From Paenibacillus sp. UNC451MF (lineage in GTDB: Bacteria > Bacillota > Bacilli > Paenibacillales > NBRC-103111): 64,000 nucleotides of DNA. This document shows positions 51,158 through 59,663 of the stretch, piece after piece. The notes below the pieces were generated by a model. The model worked only from the letters and a program-made list of their open reading frames with translations. It did not search any database and was not told the origin of the DNA. Position numbers and translations under genes: made by a program. The stretch covers positions 1 through 64,000 of the forward strand of contig NZ_JMLS01000032.1 in the NCBI RefSeq assembly GCF_000686845.1, in the 5' to 3' direction. Numbering within the stretch: the stretch's first letter is position 1; every line of letters begins with the position of its first letter.

Positions 51158-52782
51158 TATTGAACGTCCCCTTTGTTTTTGTCTTTGTGCTCGATGTGCA
51201 TCCCGCGTTGTCCGCCTTGCTCCTTGATTTCATTACTCGCCTCATCCCCCATCCGGATAGAATCCTTCACCGACATGTAGGCAGGGCGGTTTTTCATAGA
51301 CCACCAAGGAGGCCGAATCATAACGTCCTTCAGATCGTTAGCAGAAAGGGGGCCGTAAGGAGAAAGATAAGGAACTCCGAAGGAACGTAAATTAGCCATA
51401 TGACCCAGAATGAGCATGACGCAGATGAGTATGCCAAACAAACCGAATACCGCTGCGACGAACATGATAGGAAAGCGCAAAATCCGAACCGCAATCGCTG
51501 CATTGAAACGAGGAATGGTGAAGGAAGCGATCCCTGTCAAGGAAACGACAATAACCATTGGAGCGGACACAATACCCGCTTGGACAGCCGCTTGCCCGAT
51601 GACAAGGGCCCCCAGAATACTGACGGCGGAACCGATGGTTTTAGGCAGTCGAATGCCAGCTTCCCGCAGTGCCTCGAACGTCGCCTCCAAGATGAACGCC
51701 TCCACCACGGCAGGGAATGGAATAGCCTCCCTTGAAGCGGCAACAGAGAGCAGCAGCGACGTCGGCAGGAGATCCTGGTGAAAGGTGGTGAAGGCCACAT
51801 ATAAGCCAGGGGTCAGCAACGACAAAATAAGCAGAGAATACCGAAGCCAACGAATCAATGTCATAATCTGGAAACGTTCGTAATAATCCTCAGTCGAGTG
51901 CAGCGCCTCTGCAAATACGAACGGAACGACCAGCACGAAGGGGGTTCCATCGACGATAATTCCTACACGCCCTTGAAGCAGGGCGGAGGCGACCACGTCC
52001 GGCCGTTCTGTGTATTGCACTTGAGGGAAAGGCGAATAAGCGGAATCTTGAATGAATTCTTCCAAATATCCGGTTTCCATTACTGCATCGATATCGATCT
52101 TCTCGAGGCGGCATAATACCTCTTCCACTAAGTTAGGATCAGCTATATCCTCCATATAAGTAACTACAATGCTCGTATTGCTTTCACGCCCGAGAGTCAT
52201 TGGCGCCATTTTGAGTCTCGGCGTCTTGAGCTTTCTGCGGATCATCGACGTATTGGTACGCAAATTCTCGACAAAGCCTTCGCGAGGGCCACGGATAACG
52301 GATTCTGTTTCCGGTTCCTGTATGGACCGCTTCTCCATGCCGCGTATGCCCATCATAAGTGCTTCTTTATTTCCATCCACGATGAGTCCGGCATCGCCGC
52401 CCAGCACCGACATCAAAAGGGTTCCGTATTCCGTGGATTTCTGAATCTGCGAAACCGGCAAGGTCATCTCGAGAATGCGATCGATCTGCTGCTCCTCACC
52501 CTCCAGTATCATGAGCGCCTTCATCGCTTCATTCGCAAACTCCGTATTGACCATGCCGTCTATAAAAAACAGGATCGCTCTGGAACTGTGCTCGATCTGG
52601 AATTCTCTTATAACAAAATCCGAGCAGTCCTTAAACAGCTCGTTCAAATAGTTTTTGTTTTCCTCCATTGATACAAAAACAGGCATCGATTTAAGCTCGT
52701 CGATAAACTGATAATCGAAGTTTTGCAGCTTCTGACTTTTGGCCTTATCGGCTTGTTTGTTTTTGCTTCTCGATCCCAGCAT
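51157..52782 (-). CDS. Germinant receptor A subunit (GerAA/GerKA)
   Basis: 541 residues. The soluble N-terminal two-domain region (~res 20-270) contains DFVIREFQIEHSSRAILFFIDGMVN, DAGLIVDGNKEALMMGIRGMEKRSIQEPETESVIRGPREGFVE, and LRTNTSMIRRKLKTPRLKM. The membrane region with RPDVVASALLQGRVGIIVDGTPFVLVVPFVF, EAIPFPAVVEAFILEATFEALREAGIRLPKTIGSAVSILGALVIGQAAVQAG is near-invariant in the family. It heads the A-C-D-B operon. The start at 52782 is set by AAGGAGG 5 nt upstream; an ATG five codons earlier contains that Shine-Dalgarno sequence. Confidence 0.95.
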   Translation of the reverse strand: MLGSRSKNKQADKAKSQKLQNFDYQFIDELKSMPVFVSMEENKNYLNELFKDCSDFVIREFQIEHSSRAILFFIDGMVNTEFANEAMKALMILEGEEQQIDRILEMTLPVSQIQKSTEYGTLLMSVLGGDAGLIVDGNKEALMMGIRGMEKRSIQEPETESVIRGPREGFVENLRTNTSMIRRKLKTPRLKMAPMTLGRESNTSIVVTYMEDIADPNLVEEVLCRLEKIDIDAVMETGYLEEFIQDSAYSPFPQVQYTERPDVVASALLQGRVGIIVDGTPFVLVVPFVFAEALHSTEDYYERFQIMTLIRWLRYSLLILSLLTPGLYVAFTTFHQDLLPTSLLLSVAASREAIPFPAVVEAFILEATFEALREAGIRLPKTIGSAVSILGALVIGQAAVQAGIVSAPMVIVVSLTGIASFTIPRFNAAIAVRILRFPIMFVAAVFGLFGILICVMLILGHMANLRSFGVPYLSPYGPLSANDLKDVMIRPPWWSMKNRPAYMSVKDSIRMGDEASNEIKEQGGQRGMHIEHKDKNKGDVQ

Positions 52783-52970
52783 GACGGCCTCCTTCATTTA
52801 GCACGAGCATCTGACGACTATTTTTCTCAAAAAAGGAATTTTTATTTATATTTTTTGAATAAAGCTGCAAAAGGATACAAAAACTGAATAGCTCCTAAGG
52901 GAACGGATTACAATAATACGGTACTGGATCGTTTTGGCTGGCTAACCTAGAGAAGGGAGGGACGATAACC

Positions 52971-54404
52971 GTGATATGGTTAGTTGCCGCACTGCTGCTG
53001 TTTATTTTTCAAATCATCACGATTTTATTTCATGAATTTCGGCATCCGTCCAAAACAGTAGCTTGGCTCGTGATTTTATTTATTCTTCCAATCATTGGAT
53101 TTGTTATGTATTATTTTTTGGCCAAGGAATACACGCATCGCAAAAAGGTTCGCCGAAGAGGGCTTCGCTATATGATCGATCCGCGTCATGAGGGAAGACG
53201 ATATGCAGCTTCACAGTCCAAGGAAGAGATACCGCAAATCGAAGGCTTGTGCAGAGAGCCAAGGCTTCACGCGTTGTTGAACAATATCCCGAGTTCCTCA
53301 GTTACCCAGCAGAATGAAGTGAAGGTGCTGACGAATGCCGACATGGCTTACGCAGCGATGCTGGAGGCGATTGAACAAGCCAAATGCTATGTTCATTTTG
53401 AGTTTTATACGATTCGGCATGATGAGACGGGACGCCAATTTCAGCAATTGCTAATCCGCAAAGTGCAGGAGGGCGTGAAGGTTCGATGTATTTTTGACGG
53501 GGTAGGTAGTTATAAGCTTGAAAACCGATTCTTGAATGAGCTGCGCAGTGCAGGAGTGGAAACGTATATTTTTTTGCCACCTCTGATTGCGTTCTTCGAT
53601 AAACGAATGAATTACCGTAATCATCGCAAAATTGTAGTTGTGGATGGTGTAAAAGGGTTTCTCGGCGGCATTAATATCGGTGACGAGTATTTGGGAGGCA
53701 ACCCTGACCTGGGATTTTGGCGAGATACGCATTTGGAACTCGTTGGGGATGCAGTCTATTCACTGCAATATACTTTTTTGACCGACTGGCAGTTCGTTAG
53801 CGGTAAGCAGTTGACGGACTCCATCTTGTTTCCGGAGCATGACAACAATACAGGCAGCAAACGGGTGCAAATCATCAGCAGCGGTCCGGATGCGCATTGG
53901 GATGCGATTTTGGAGATGTACTTCGGGGCGATAACAACGGCTAAGAAGCGCATCTTTATTACAACGCCATACTTCGTGCCTGATCCGAGCATCAGTATGG
54001 GGCTGAAAACAGCGGCCATCAGCGGTGTGGACGTGAAGGTCATCTATCCCTCGCGTCCCGATTCCAAGGTCGTCAACTATGCTTCGTTATCGTATTTTGA
54101 AGAGCTGCTTCAGGCAGGAGTCCGCTTTTATTCATATGAAAAAGGCTTCATGCATGCCAAGGTTATCATTATCGACGATATCTTGGCGTCCGTAGGCACG
54201 GCGAATATGGATATGCGAAGCTTCTTCAGCAATTTCGAGATGAATGCGGTGCTGTTCGATAAGGAGTCGATTCAGCGCCTTGAAGCGGATTTCCTCCAGG
54301 ATTTGAAGGACAGCAAGGAGCTTAAGCTCGAAGTGTTCGAGAAACGGTCGCAGATGCAAAAAAGCAAAGAGGTAATTGCAAGACTCCTGTCTCCGCTTTT
54401 TTAA
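52971..54404 (+). CDS. cls: Cardiolipin synthase
   Basis: 477 residues, typical of bacterial ClsA-type enzymes that join two phosphatidylglycerols into cardiolipin. Two N-terminal membrane helices (IWLVAALLLFIFQIITILF and KTVAWLVILFILPIIGFVMYYFL) are followed by two phospholipase-D HKD motifs, NHRKIVVVDG (H218, K220, D225) and MHAKVIIIDD (H395, K397, D402), each followed by the family's GG/GT-N-x-D pattern. The start is a GTG at 52971 with GGGAGGG 9 nt upstream. Its stop overlaps the convergent LigD polymerase gene by 4 bp. Confidence 0.95.
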   Translation: MIWLVAALLLFIFQIITILFHEFRHPSKTVAWLVILFILPIIGFVMYYFLAKEYTHRKKVRRRGLRYMIDPRHEGRRYAASQSKEEIPQIEGLCREPRLHALLNNIPSSSVTQQNEVKVLTNADMAYAAMLEAIEQAKCYVHFEFYTIRHDETGRQFQQLLIRKVQEGVKVRCIFDGVGSYKLENRFLNELRSAGVETYIFLPPLIAFFDKRMNYRNHRKIVVVDGVKGFLGGINIGDEYLGGNPDLGFWRDTHLELVGDAVYSLQYTFLTDWQFVSGKQLTDSILFPEHDNNTGSKRVQIISSGPDAHWDAILEMYFGAITTAKKRIFITTPYFVPDPSISMGLKTAAISGVDVKVIYPSRPDSKVVNYASLSYFEELLQAGVRFYSYEKGFMHAKVIIIDDILASVGTANMDMRSFFSNFEMNAVLFDKESIQRLEADFLQDLKDSKELKLEVFEKRSQMQKSKEVIARLLSPLF

Positions 54405-55300
54405 GTCGATTGAATGAAGGACAGCACCTTATCCAAATTTTGCGGTGGAACCCTCTTGATTAGATCGCCCTGCTCTTGAAGACGCTGCTCTATCGTAAGC
54501 AGATTGAACTCGCGAGGATCGCAGCGGCGAGCGACCTCCTCCCAGTGAAGCGGGGTAGAGACTGTGGCGTCTCTTCTTGCACGAGGGGTGTAGGGAGCCG
54601 ACAGCGTTTTTCCATACCAATGCTGTAAATAATCGAAGTAAATTAACGTACCGCGATCTTTCTTTAACCTTTCTATTGTAAAAAGGCGTGGATGCTTCTG
54701 AACCGCAAAAGATGCGACGAAAAATCCGATTTTGCGCAGCTGCTCGAAGGAGTAACGGCGTTCGATGGGGACATAGATCTGCACTCCGGTAGCACCAGAG
54801 GTTTTCGGAATGGAGCGGATATTCATCTTGTCCAATGCTTCGCCTATCACCTCAGCGGCTTCCATAATACGCGGCTCAGGATCCAAGGTGGGATCAATGT
54901 CGATCAACCACTCCTCCGGCAGCTGCTCCCCTATCCGGTGGAAGGAAGGATGAAATTCCAGACAAGCCAGATTGCCGAGCCACAGCAAAGTAGGGATGGA
55001 ATCCAGATGTACATAGTTAATGCCATCGAGCTCCGCCGTTTTAACGAAAGGGGGGATAGGCTCGGGGGCGTTTTTTTGATAAAACGATTTATCGGCATAG
55101 CCGTTTGGGAAGCGAATCGTCGTCAAATAACGACTCCGGGTATAGTCTAACAAGTAGGGAGCCAACTTAAGCAGCTTTTCCAAATACATGATTTTGGTGA
55201 TGCCCATCTCGGGCCATAGCAGCTTATTCGGATTCGTAATCGTAATTTCTTCCCCTTCGATGATAACGGTCCCTTTGCTATGCTTGGATGCAGTTGCCAT
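54401..55300 (-). CDS. LigD-type NHEJ polymerase domain protein (stand-alone)
   Basis: 299 residues, only the archaeo-eukaryotic-primase-like polymerase module of LigD. It shows NPNKLLWPEMGITK, the metal-binding D134-x-D136 in LIDIDPTLDPE, CLEFHPS (H117), KTSGATGVQIYVP (K166, S168) and the third Asp in IYFDYLQ (D223). In NHEJ it fills and extends broken ends with ribonucleotides. No ligase or phosphoesterase module is fused. The ligase gene is 3.3 kb away and ku is beyond it. ATG 55300 has AGGAG 8 nt upstream. Confidence 0.9.
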   Translation of the reverse strand: MATASKHSKGTVIIEGEEITITNPNKLLWPEMGITKIMYLEKLLKLAPYLLDYTRSRYLTTIRFPNGYADKSFYQKNAPEPIPPFVKTAELDGINYVHLDSIPTLLWLGNLACLEFHPSFHRIGEQLPEEWLIDIDPTLDPEPRIMEAAEVIGEALDKMNIRSIPKTSGATGVQIYVPIERRYSFEQLRKIGFFVASFAVQKHPRLFTIERLKKDRGTLIYFDYLQHWYGKTLSAPYTPRARRDATVSTPLHWEEVARRCDPREFNLLTIEQRLQEQGDLIKRVPPQNLDKVLSFIQST

Positions 55301-55430
55301 AAGATTAACTCCTCTCAAGAAAACAGGGTGGATTCATAGTCCGAAAGAAAGGTTTTCTACCCTATTATGGTCGTGGAGCGTTGAATCCAAACATGAGCGG
55401 GGAGAGAGGAAGGCTTAGGTGAACAGCGTG

Positions 55431-55467
55431 AAAAAAGACCAGTGGATCGCTATAACGATCCCCAGTC
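55431..55467 (-). terminator. Intrinsic terminator at the end of R1 copy C
   Basis: On the minus strand GACTGGGGATCG pairs with CGATCCACTGGTC around a short loop and is followed by TTTTTT. It would stop transcripts leaving the ggt-like gene. Confidence 0.7.
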
Positions 55468-55640
55468 TGTCAAGAAACCTGCTTCTTCGAGAAATTTGAT
55501 ATATCTTAGGTGAGGTATGCCTCGGAGGAGCGATAGCGTCCGCCTTTGTTCTTGGGAAATCCCCGCTGCAAAGCGAATAAATTAAAAATTTCCCAAGAAC
55601 AACAGCGGCTGGAGGGGCATCCCCACCGAAGTAAAGTCTT
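55444..55640. repeat. R1 element, copy C
   Basis: The hairpin GGATCG/CGATCC (55444-55461) is followed by AGTCTGTCAAGAAACCT, TTCTTCGAGAAATTTG, GAGGTATGCCTCGGAGGAGC and GCGTCCGCC, as in copies A and B. Then come GTTCTTGGGAAAT (55548-55560) and its exact complement ATTTCCCAAGAAC (55588-55600), then ACAGCGGCTGGAGGGG. The right side ends about 8 bp from the stop codon of the ggt-like gene. The remaining parts of the 55301-55647 gap hold no gene. Confidence 0.75.
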
Positions 55641-55647
55641 TTCAGCT

Positions 55648-57231
55648 TTACCAACCAATGCTCAACCCGTCGCTTCGAGGATCGACGCCTCCGTAGAGGA
55701 AGCCTTTGTCGTCAATACGTATGGCGTGAGCATGTCCCATTATGGGATCATAGTCCCTCACTCTGCGAACCTCATGACCTGCATTACTTAAGCGTTCAGC
55801 TACATCAGGATCGATGCGACCTTCCAGCTTTAATTCCTGTGATGCATTCCCCCAAGTACGCCCCCATACAAAACGAGGCTCGCTGACGGCTTCCTGCGGG
55901 TGCATGCCGTAATCGATCATACGGGTAATGATCGCCGTCTGTGTCTGCGGTTGTCCTTCTCCGCCCTGGGTTCCGTAAAGAATGGCTGGCTTTCCGTTCT
56001 TGCATGCTAATGCAGGCATCAGAGTATGGAAGGATCGCTTGTTTGGCTGCAAAGAGTTGATATGCCCCGGATCGAGCGAGAAGAAGGAGCCCCTGTTTTG
56101 CAGAAGGATTCCAGTTTCTCCGGCCACGACACCTGAACCAAACTCAAAGTACAGACTCTGAATAAACGATACCGCATTGCCTTCTTCATCGACAACGGCG
56201 GCATAGGCGGTATCGCTTCCCATAGGCCTTCCACCTTCAGGCGGCATTGCCGATTCCATCGAGATGGCCTCGTACAGCTGACGAGCATAGGTCGAATCCA
56301 GCAGCTTATCCAACGGGATGTGGCTGAACTCGGGATCGGTCAGAACCGCATTGCGATCGAGGAAGCTGCGCTTCAAGGCCTCCACCAGCAGATGATAATA
56401 CTCGTATGATCCATGTTCGATTTGCTGCATATCGCAATGCTCCAATATGTTCAGAGCCATCAAGCCTACGAAGCCTTGAGAATTGGGCGGCAATTGATAC
56501 ACTGTATAGCCTCTGTACGAGCTAGACACCGGCGTTACCCAATTGCCGCGATGGGCGGCCAAGTCCTCTGAAGTAAGCAGCCCTCCCTGCTCCTTAAGGA
56601 AATCCACGATGGCGTGAGCCAGCTTCCCTGTATAGAAAGCATCCCGTCCTTGCTCCGCAATTGCACGCAAGCTGTCAGCCAAGTGACGTTGTATAAAGCG
56701 TTCTCCTGGTTGAGGTATCCGACCGTTGGGCGTATAGATTTCGGAGGTGTGAGGGATATTCGAGAGCAGCTCGTAATTGTTCAAGGTGTGTTGATATTGG
56801 TCGTTCGTCATCGGAAATCCCTCGGAGGCGTAAGCAATAGCTGGCTCGAGTACCTCCTGAAGTGTTAGCCTGCCGTATTCGCGAAGCATCGCATCCCAGC
56901 TATCTACCATCCCGGGTACGGTGATGGCGCTGCGTACACCGCGAAAAGGAATGCTTGCCTCTCCCTTATACTTATCTATAGTTACGCCCAAGCCGGATCG
57001 ACCGCTGCCGTTATAGGCTCTCACCCCGTCCTCTTGCTTGTTATAGCACAGCCAAAAGGAATCGCCTCCGATTCCTGTCATATGAGGATACACGACCGCC
57101 AAACAGGCGCTTATTGCGACGGCGGCATCATAAGCATTGCCCCCTTGCTGAAGAATGCGGCTGCCTGCCATGGAGGCCAAATAATGAGGACTTACAACCA
57201 TTGTTTTCGTTCCGATGACGGATCGGTTCAT
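55648..57231 (-). CDS. ywrD: Gamma-glutamyltransferase-like protein (YwrD type)
   Basis: 527 residues of the Ntn-hydrolase GGT family, whose precursor cleaves itself before a Thr that becomes the nucleophile. Here Thr341 in MGSDTAYAAVVDEEGNAVSFIQS is that residue. The glutamate-binding and core signatures ATGGNAYDAAVA-like (LQQGGNAYDAAVAISACLAVVYPHMTGIGGDSFW) and ALACKNGKPAILYGTQGGEGQPQTQ are present. No signal peptide is seen, as in B. subtilis YwrD and unlike secreted Ggt. The ATG at 57231 follows AAGGAG by 10 nt. It is divergent from an Lrp/AsnC regulator, as ywrD and ywrC are neighbours in B. subtilis. Confidence 0.85.
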   Translation of the reverse strand: MNRSVIGTKTMVVSPHYLASMAGSRILQQGGNAYDAAVAISACLAVVYPHMTGIGGDSFWLCYNKQEDGVRAYNGSGRSGLGVTIDKYKGEASIPFRGVRSAITVPGMVDSWDAMLREYGRLTLQEVLEPAIAYASEGFPMTNDQYQHTLNNYELLSNIPHTSEIYTPNGRIPQPGERFIQRHLADSLRAIAEQGRDAFYTGKLAHAIVDFLKEQGGLLTSEDLAAHRGNWVTPVSSSYRGYTVYQLPPNSQGFVGLMALNILEHCDMQQIEHGSYEYYHLLVEALKRSFLDRNAVLTDPEFSHIPLDKLLDSTYARQLYEAISMESAMPPEGGRPMGSDTAYAAVVDEEGNAVSFIQSLYFEFGSGVVAGETGILLQNRGSFFSLDPGHINSLQPNKRSFHTLMPALACKNGKPAILYGTQGGEGQPQTQTAIITRMIDYGMHPQEAVSEPRFVWGRTWGNASQELKLEGRIDPDVAERLSNAGHEVRRVRDYDPIMGHAHAIRIDDKGFLYGGVDPRSDGLSIGW

Positions 57232-57400
57232 ACAGGTCGAGCTCCTTTGCGTTGGAATGAAATAGGAAATAAGGATACGATGAATATTATAAAAAATGTT
57301 ATGTATTGTGACATAAATCATTCGGTACTATGATACGTTAAACATTAACATAGTTCGTGTTTAGCAGACAATAATAAATTTCGTTTTGATTGAAATTTTA

Positions 57401-57429
57401 TTTACAGTCCATCGTATGATGGATATAAT
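57401..57429 (+). promoter_or_regulatory. ywrC promoter with palindrome filling the spacer
   Basis: TTTACA (57401-57406), a 17-bp spacer, TATAAT (57424-57429). The spacer contains TCCATC-GTAT-GATGGA (57408-57423), a perfect 6-4-6 dyad. A protein bound there would block RNA polymerase, so autorepression by the Lrp/AsnC product is likely. The flanking 57232-57400 region is very A/T-rich, as Lrp-type targets often are. Confidence 0.75.
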
Positions 57430-57498
57430 TAATTTTATTCTTACGATTCGAACGACAATATAGAAAATATTATTGCGAAAAGAAAGTGGTGAATCATT

Positions 57499-57981
57499 AT
57501 GGATCAACAGGTAGTTCCTCTTCAATCTGTCGTTGAATTGGATGAATATGATCGCAAAATTTTAGATGCGCTGCACGATAACGGAAGAATATCTTACACG
57601 GATTTAGGCAGAGACATCGGACTTTCCCGTGTTGCCGTACAATCACGCATCAGCTCATTAATGGAGCAGGGAGTTATCGAGAAATTTACTGCTGTAATCA
57701 ACCCTGGGCGGATTGGCATGAGCGTCTCCACCTTTTTTAATGTGGACATCGAGCCTCAATATTTACAGCAGGTCGCCGAAAAGCTGGCTCAGGAGACGGA
57801 AGTCACCAGCCTGTATCATATGACAGGCCCCAGCAAGCTTCATATGCATGGAATTTTCAACGATTTTCAGCAAATGGAGGCATTCCTTGTTGAGAAGCTG
57901 TATACGATGCCGGGGATTGTTAGTGTAGATTGCCAAATGTTAATTAAACGCTATAAAAGCCGTATGGGAATGAAGCTCTAA
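57499..57981 (+). CDS. ywrC: Lrp/AsnC-family transcriptional regulator
   Basis: 160 residues. The N-terminal AsnC helix-turn-helix is [58 protein letters not shown]. The C-terminal RAM domain (~res 70-150) is beta-alpha-beta-beta-alpha-beta, with [35 protein letters not shown]. The family forms octamers and senses amino acids. Context matches B. subtilis ywrC: divergent from the GGT-like gene and upstream of a CHR transporter gene. The promoter spacer holds a candidate operator. Confidence 0.9.
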   Translation: MDQQVVPLQSVVELDEYDRKILDALHDNGRISYTDLGRDIGLSRVAVQSRISSLMEQGVIEKFTAVINPGRIGMSVSTFFNVDIEPQYLQQVAEKLAQETEVTSLYHMTGPSKLHMHGIFNDFQQMEAFLVEKLYTMPGIVSVDCQMLIKRYKSRMGMKL

Positions 57982-58007
57982 GCTTTTGGAAAAAAGGAGA
58001 AACAGCT

Positions 58008-58553
58008 ATGTGGATGACATTGTGGAATTTATTTATTGCGTTTGGAAGAGCGACGATGCTCGGGTATGGCGGAGGACCGTCGATTATTCCGCTTTACCAG
58101 AATGAGGTTGTGAGGATGGGGTGGATGAGCCCGGAGGAATTCGGCAACGCCTTGGCCTTCGGTAATGCCCTGCCCGGACCCATAGCTACGAAGCTGGCAG
58201 CTTACATAGGATTCAAAATCGCAGGCTGGCTGGGCGCCTTTGTCGCGCTGTCCGCTGTTGTATTGCCAACGGCTTTATTGATGGTAGCGCTCGTAGGAGT
58301 GATGATGAAGCTGCAGAACAATCCCATTATACGAGGGATGATAAAAGGGGTTCAGCCAGTTATCTTCGTCATGATGGCGATGCTTGCTTTTGATTTTGCC
58401 AAATATGTATTCAAACCGAGTGAAGGCGTAATTAGCTTCCTGCCCTTTATACTGGGTGCCGGTTATTTCGTCATGGTGCAATATTTGAATGTTAACGCGG
58501 CATGGGGAATCGTAGCTTCGCTGGTCGTAGGGGCGATCTTTTTTAGAGGCTAA
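58008..58553 (+). CDS. ywrB: Chromate transporter (CHR family), single-domain subunit
   Basis: 181 residues with about five membrane helices. The CHR signature is clear: LFIAFGRATMLGYGGGPSIIPLYQNEVVRMGWMSPEEFGNALAFGNALPGPIATKLAAYIGFKIAGW. Short CHR proteins normally occur as two adjacent genes of opposite topology (ywrA and ywrB in B. subtilis); only one is present here. It lies 26 bp after ywrC with AAAGGAG before the ATG, so cotranscription is expected. Despite the family name the physiological substrate may be another oxyanion. Confidence 0.85.
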   Translation: MWMTLWNLFIAFGRATMLGYGGGPSIIPLYQNEVVRMGWMSPEEFGNALAFGNALPGPIATKLAAYIGFKIAGWLGAFVALSAVVLPTALLMVALVGVMMKLQNNPIIRGMIKGVQPVIFVMMAMLAFDFAKYVFKPSEGVISFLPFILGAGYFVMVQYLNVNAAWGIVASLVVGAIFFRG

Positions 58554-58645
58554 GCTTGGATGAACGGCTGAGAGGCTGATTGCAGAATGATCCGATGAGA
58601 GTTTGTCCATACTTGGGAACAAGACTAGTTCATCCGGAGGTAGCT

Positions 58646-59581
58646 ATGCAATTAGAACCGATCATCCCTTTCGAGCCGGTATCAACGGATAGGCTGCCCG
58701 AGGGAGAAGAATGGATCGCGCAGGTTAAGTGGGACGGCGTAAGAATGCTGACTTATTATGATGGTAAGGAGACCAGGTTGATTAACCGTAGGCTCAATGA
58801 ACGGACAATGCAGTATCCGGAACTGATTGACGTAAGAGCTTATTGTTCAGCGGAATCCGTTATATTGGACGGAGAGATTGTCGCTCTTGAGGGAATGAAG
58901 CCATCGTTTCACCAAGTAATGAAACGAGACGGACTTCGAAGTGAGCAGAAGGTGCGAACTGTCCAGCCGCACATACCCATCGTGTACATGATTTTTGACG
59001 TTCTGTTTGTTAATGGAGAGTGGGTAACCGGACAGAGCCTCCGTCAACGGCAGCAAATTTTGGAGCAAATCATTCATCCTGTACCGCAAGTACAGCTGGT
59101 TCCAAGCTACAAGGAAATTAGAGGGCTCTATGAAGTCGTCAAGCAGCATCAGTTGGAAGGGATCGTGTGCAAGGATTTGAACAGCGTCTATGCAATTCGA
59201 GGTAAAGACCGGCGATGGATGAAAAAGAAACTGTTCCAGGACACGGTTGCTGTTGTGGGTGGAGTGACTTATAGGGCAGGCACGGTGAACGCACTGCTGC
59301 TTGGGTTATATGACGAGGAAGGAAAGCTCTGGTACATAGGTCACGCAGGTGCCGGTAAGATGACCGTGCAAGATTGGAAGACGGTGACAAAGAAAGTGGA
59401 GCAGCTTCGCATGGATAACAAACCATTCGCTAACAACCCGGAAAGAAGTAAGGAAGCGACTTGGATCGAGCCGGTTCTTACGGTCAAGGTTCATTTTATG
59501 GAGTGGACAAACAACAGGACGCTGCGCCAGCCAAGTATTCAATCATTCGTTGATATATCTCCTCAGGAGTGCAGGTTATAA
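58646..59581 (+). CDS. ATP-dependent DNA ligase (LigD ligase module, stand-alone)
   Basis: 311 residues. The adenylation domain has motif I VKWDGVRM, with Lys28 as the AMP acceptor, then motif Ia RLINRRLNER, motif III IPIVYMIFDVLFVNGEW, motif IV LEGIVCKDLNSVY and motif V RRWMKKKLFQDTVAVVGG. An OB-fold C-terminal domain follows. It is the size of the isolated LigD ligase module. ATG 58646 has GGAGG 5 nt upstream; the open frame extends upstream without a better start. It is convergent with ku, which sits 82 bp away, and is probably the NHEJ sealing enzyme. Confidence 0.9.
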   Translation: MQLEPIIPFEPVSTDRLPEGEEWIAQVKWDGVRMLTYYDGKETRLINRRLNERTMQYPELIDVRAYCSAESVILDGEIVALEGMKPSFHQVMKRDGLRSEQKVRTVQPHIPIVYMIFDVLFVNGEWVTGQSLRQRQQILEQIIHPVPQVQLVPSYKEIRGLYEVVKQHQLEGIVCKDLNSVYAIRGKDRRWMKKKLFQDTVAVVGGVTYRAGTVNALLLGLYDEEGKLWYIGHAGAGKMTVQDWKTVTKKVEQLRMDNKPFANNPERSKEATWIEPVLTVKVHFMEWTNNRTLRQPSIQSFVDISPQECRL

Positions 59582-59593
59582 TGAAGACAAAGC

Positions 59594-59637
59594 AAAGCCG
59601 ACAATCGGTAATATACCGGAAATGTCGGCTTTTTTGC
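59594..59637. terminator. Bidirectional terminator between ligase and ku
   Basis: AAAGCCGACA pairs with TGTCGGCTTT, with CGGT/ACCG in the inner part, then TTTT. Confidence 0.85.
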
Positions 59638-59663
59638 TGTAATCATCTCATGCTTGAGCCATA

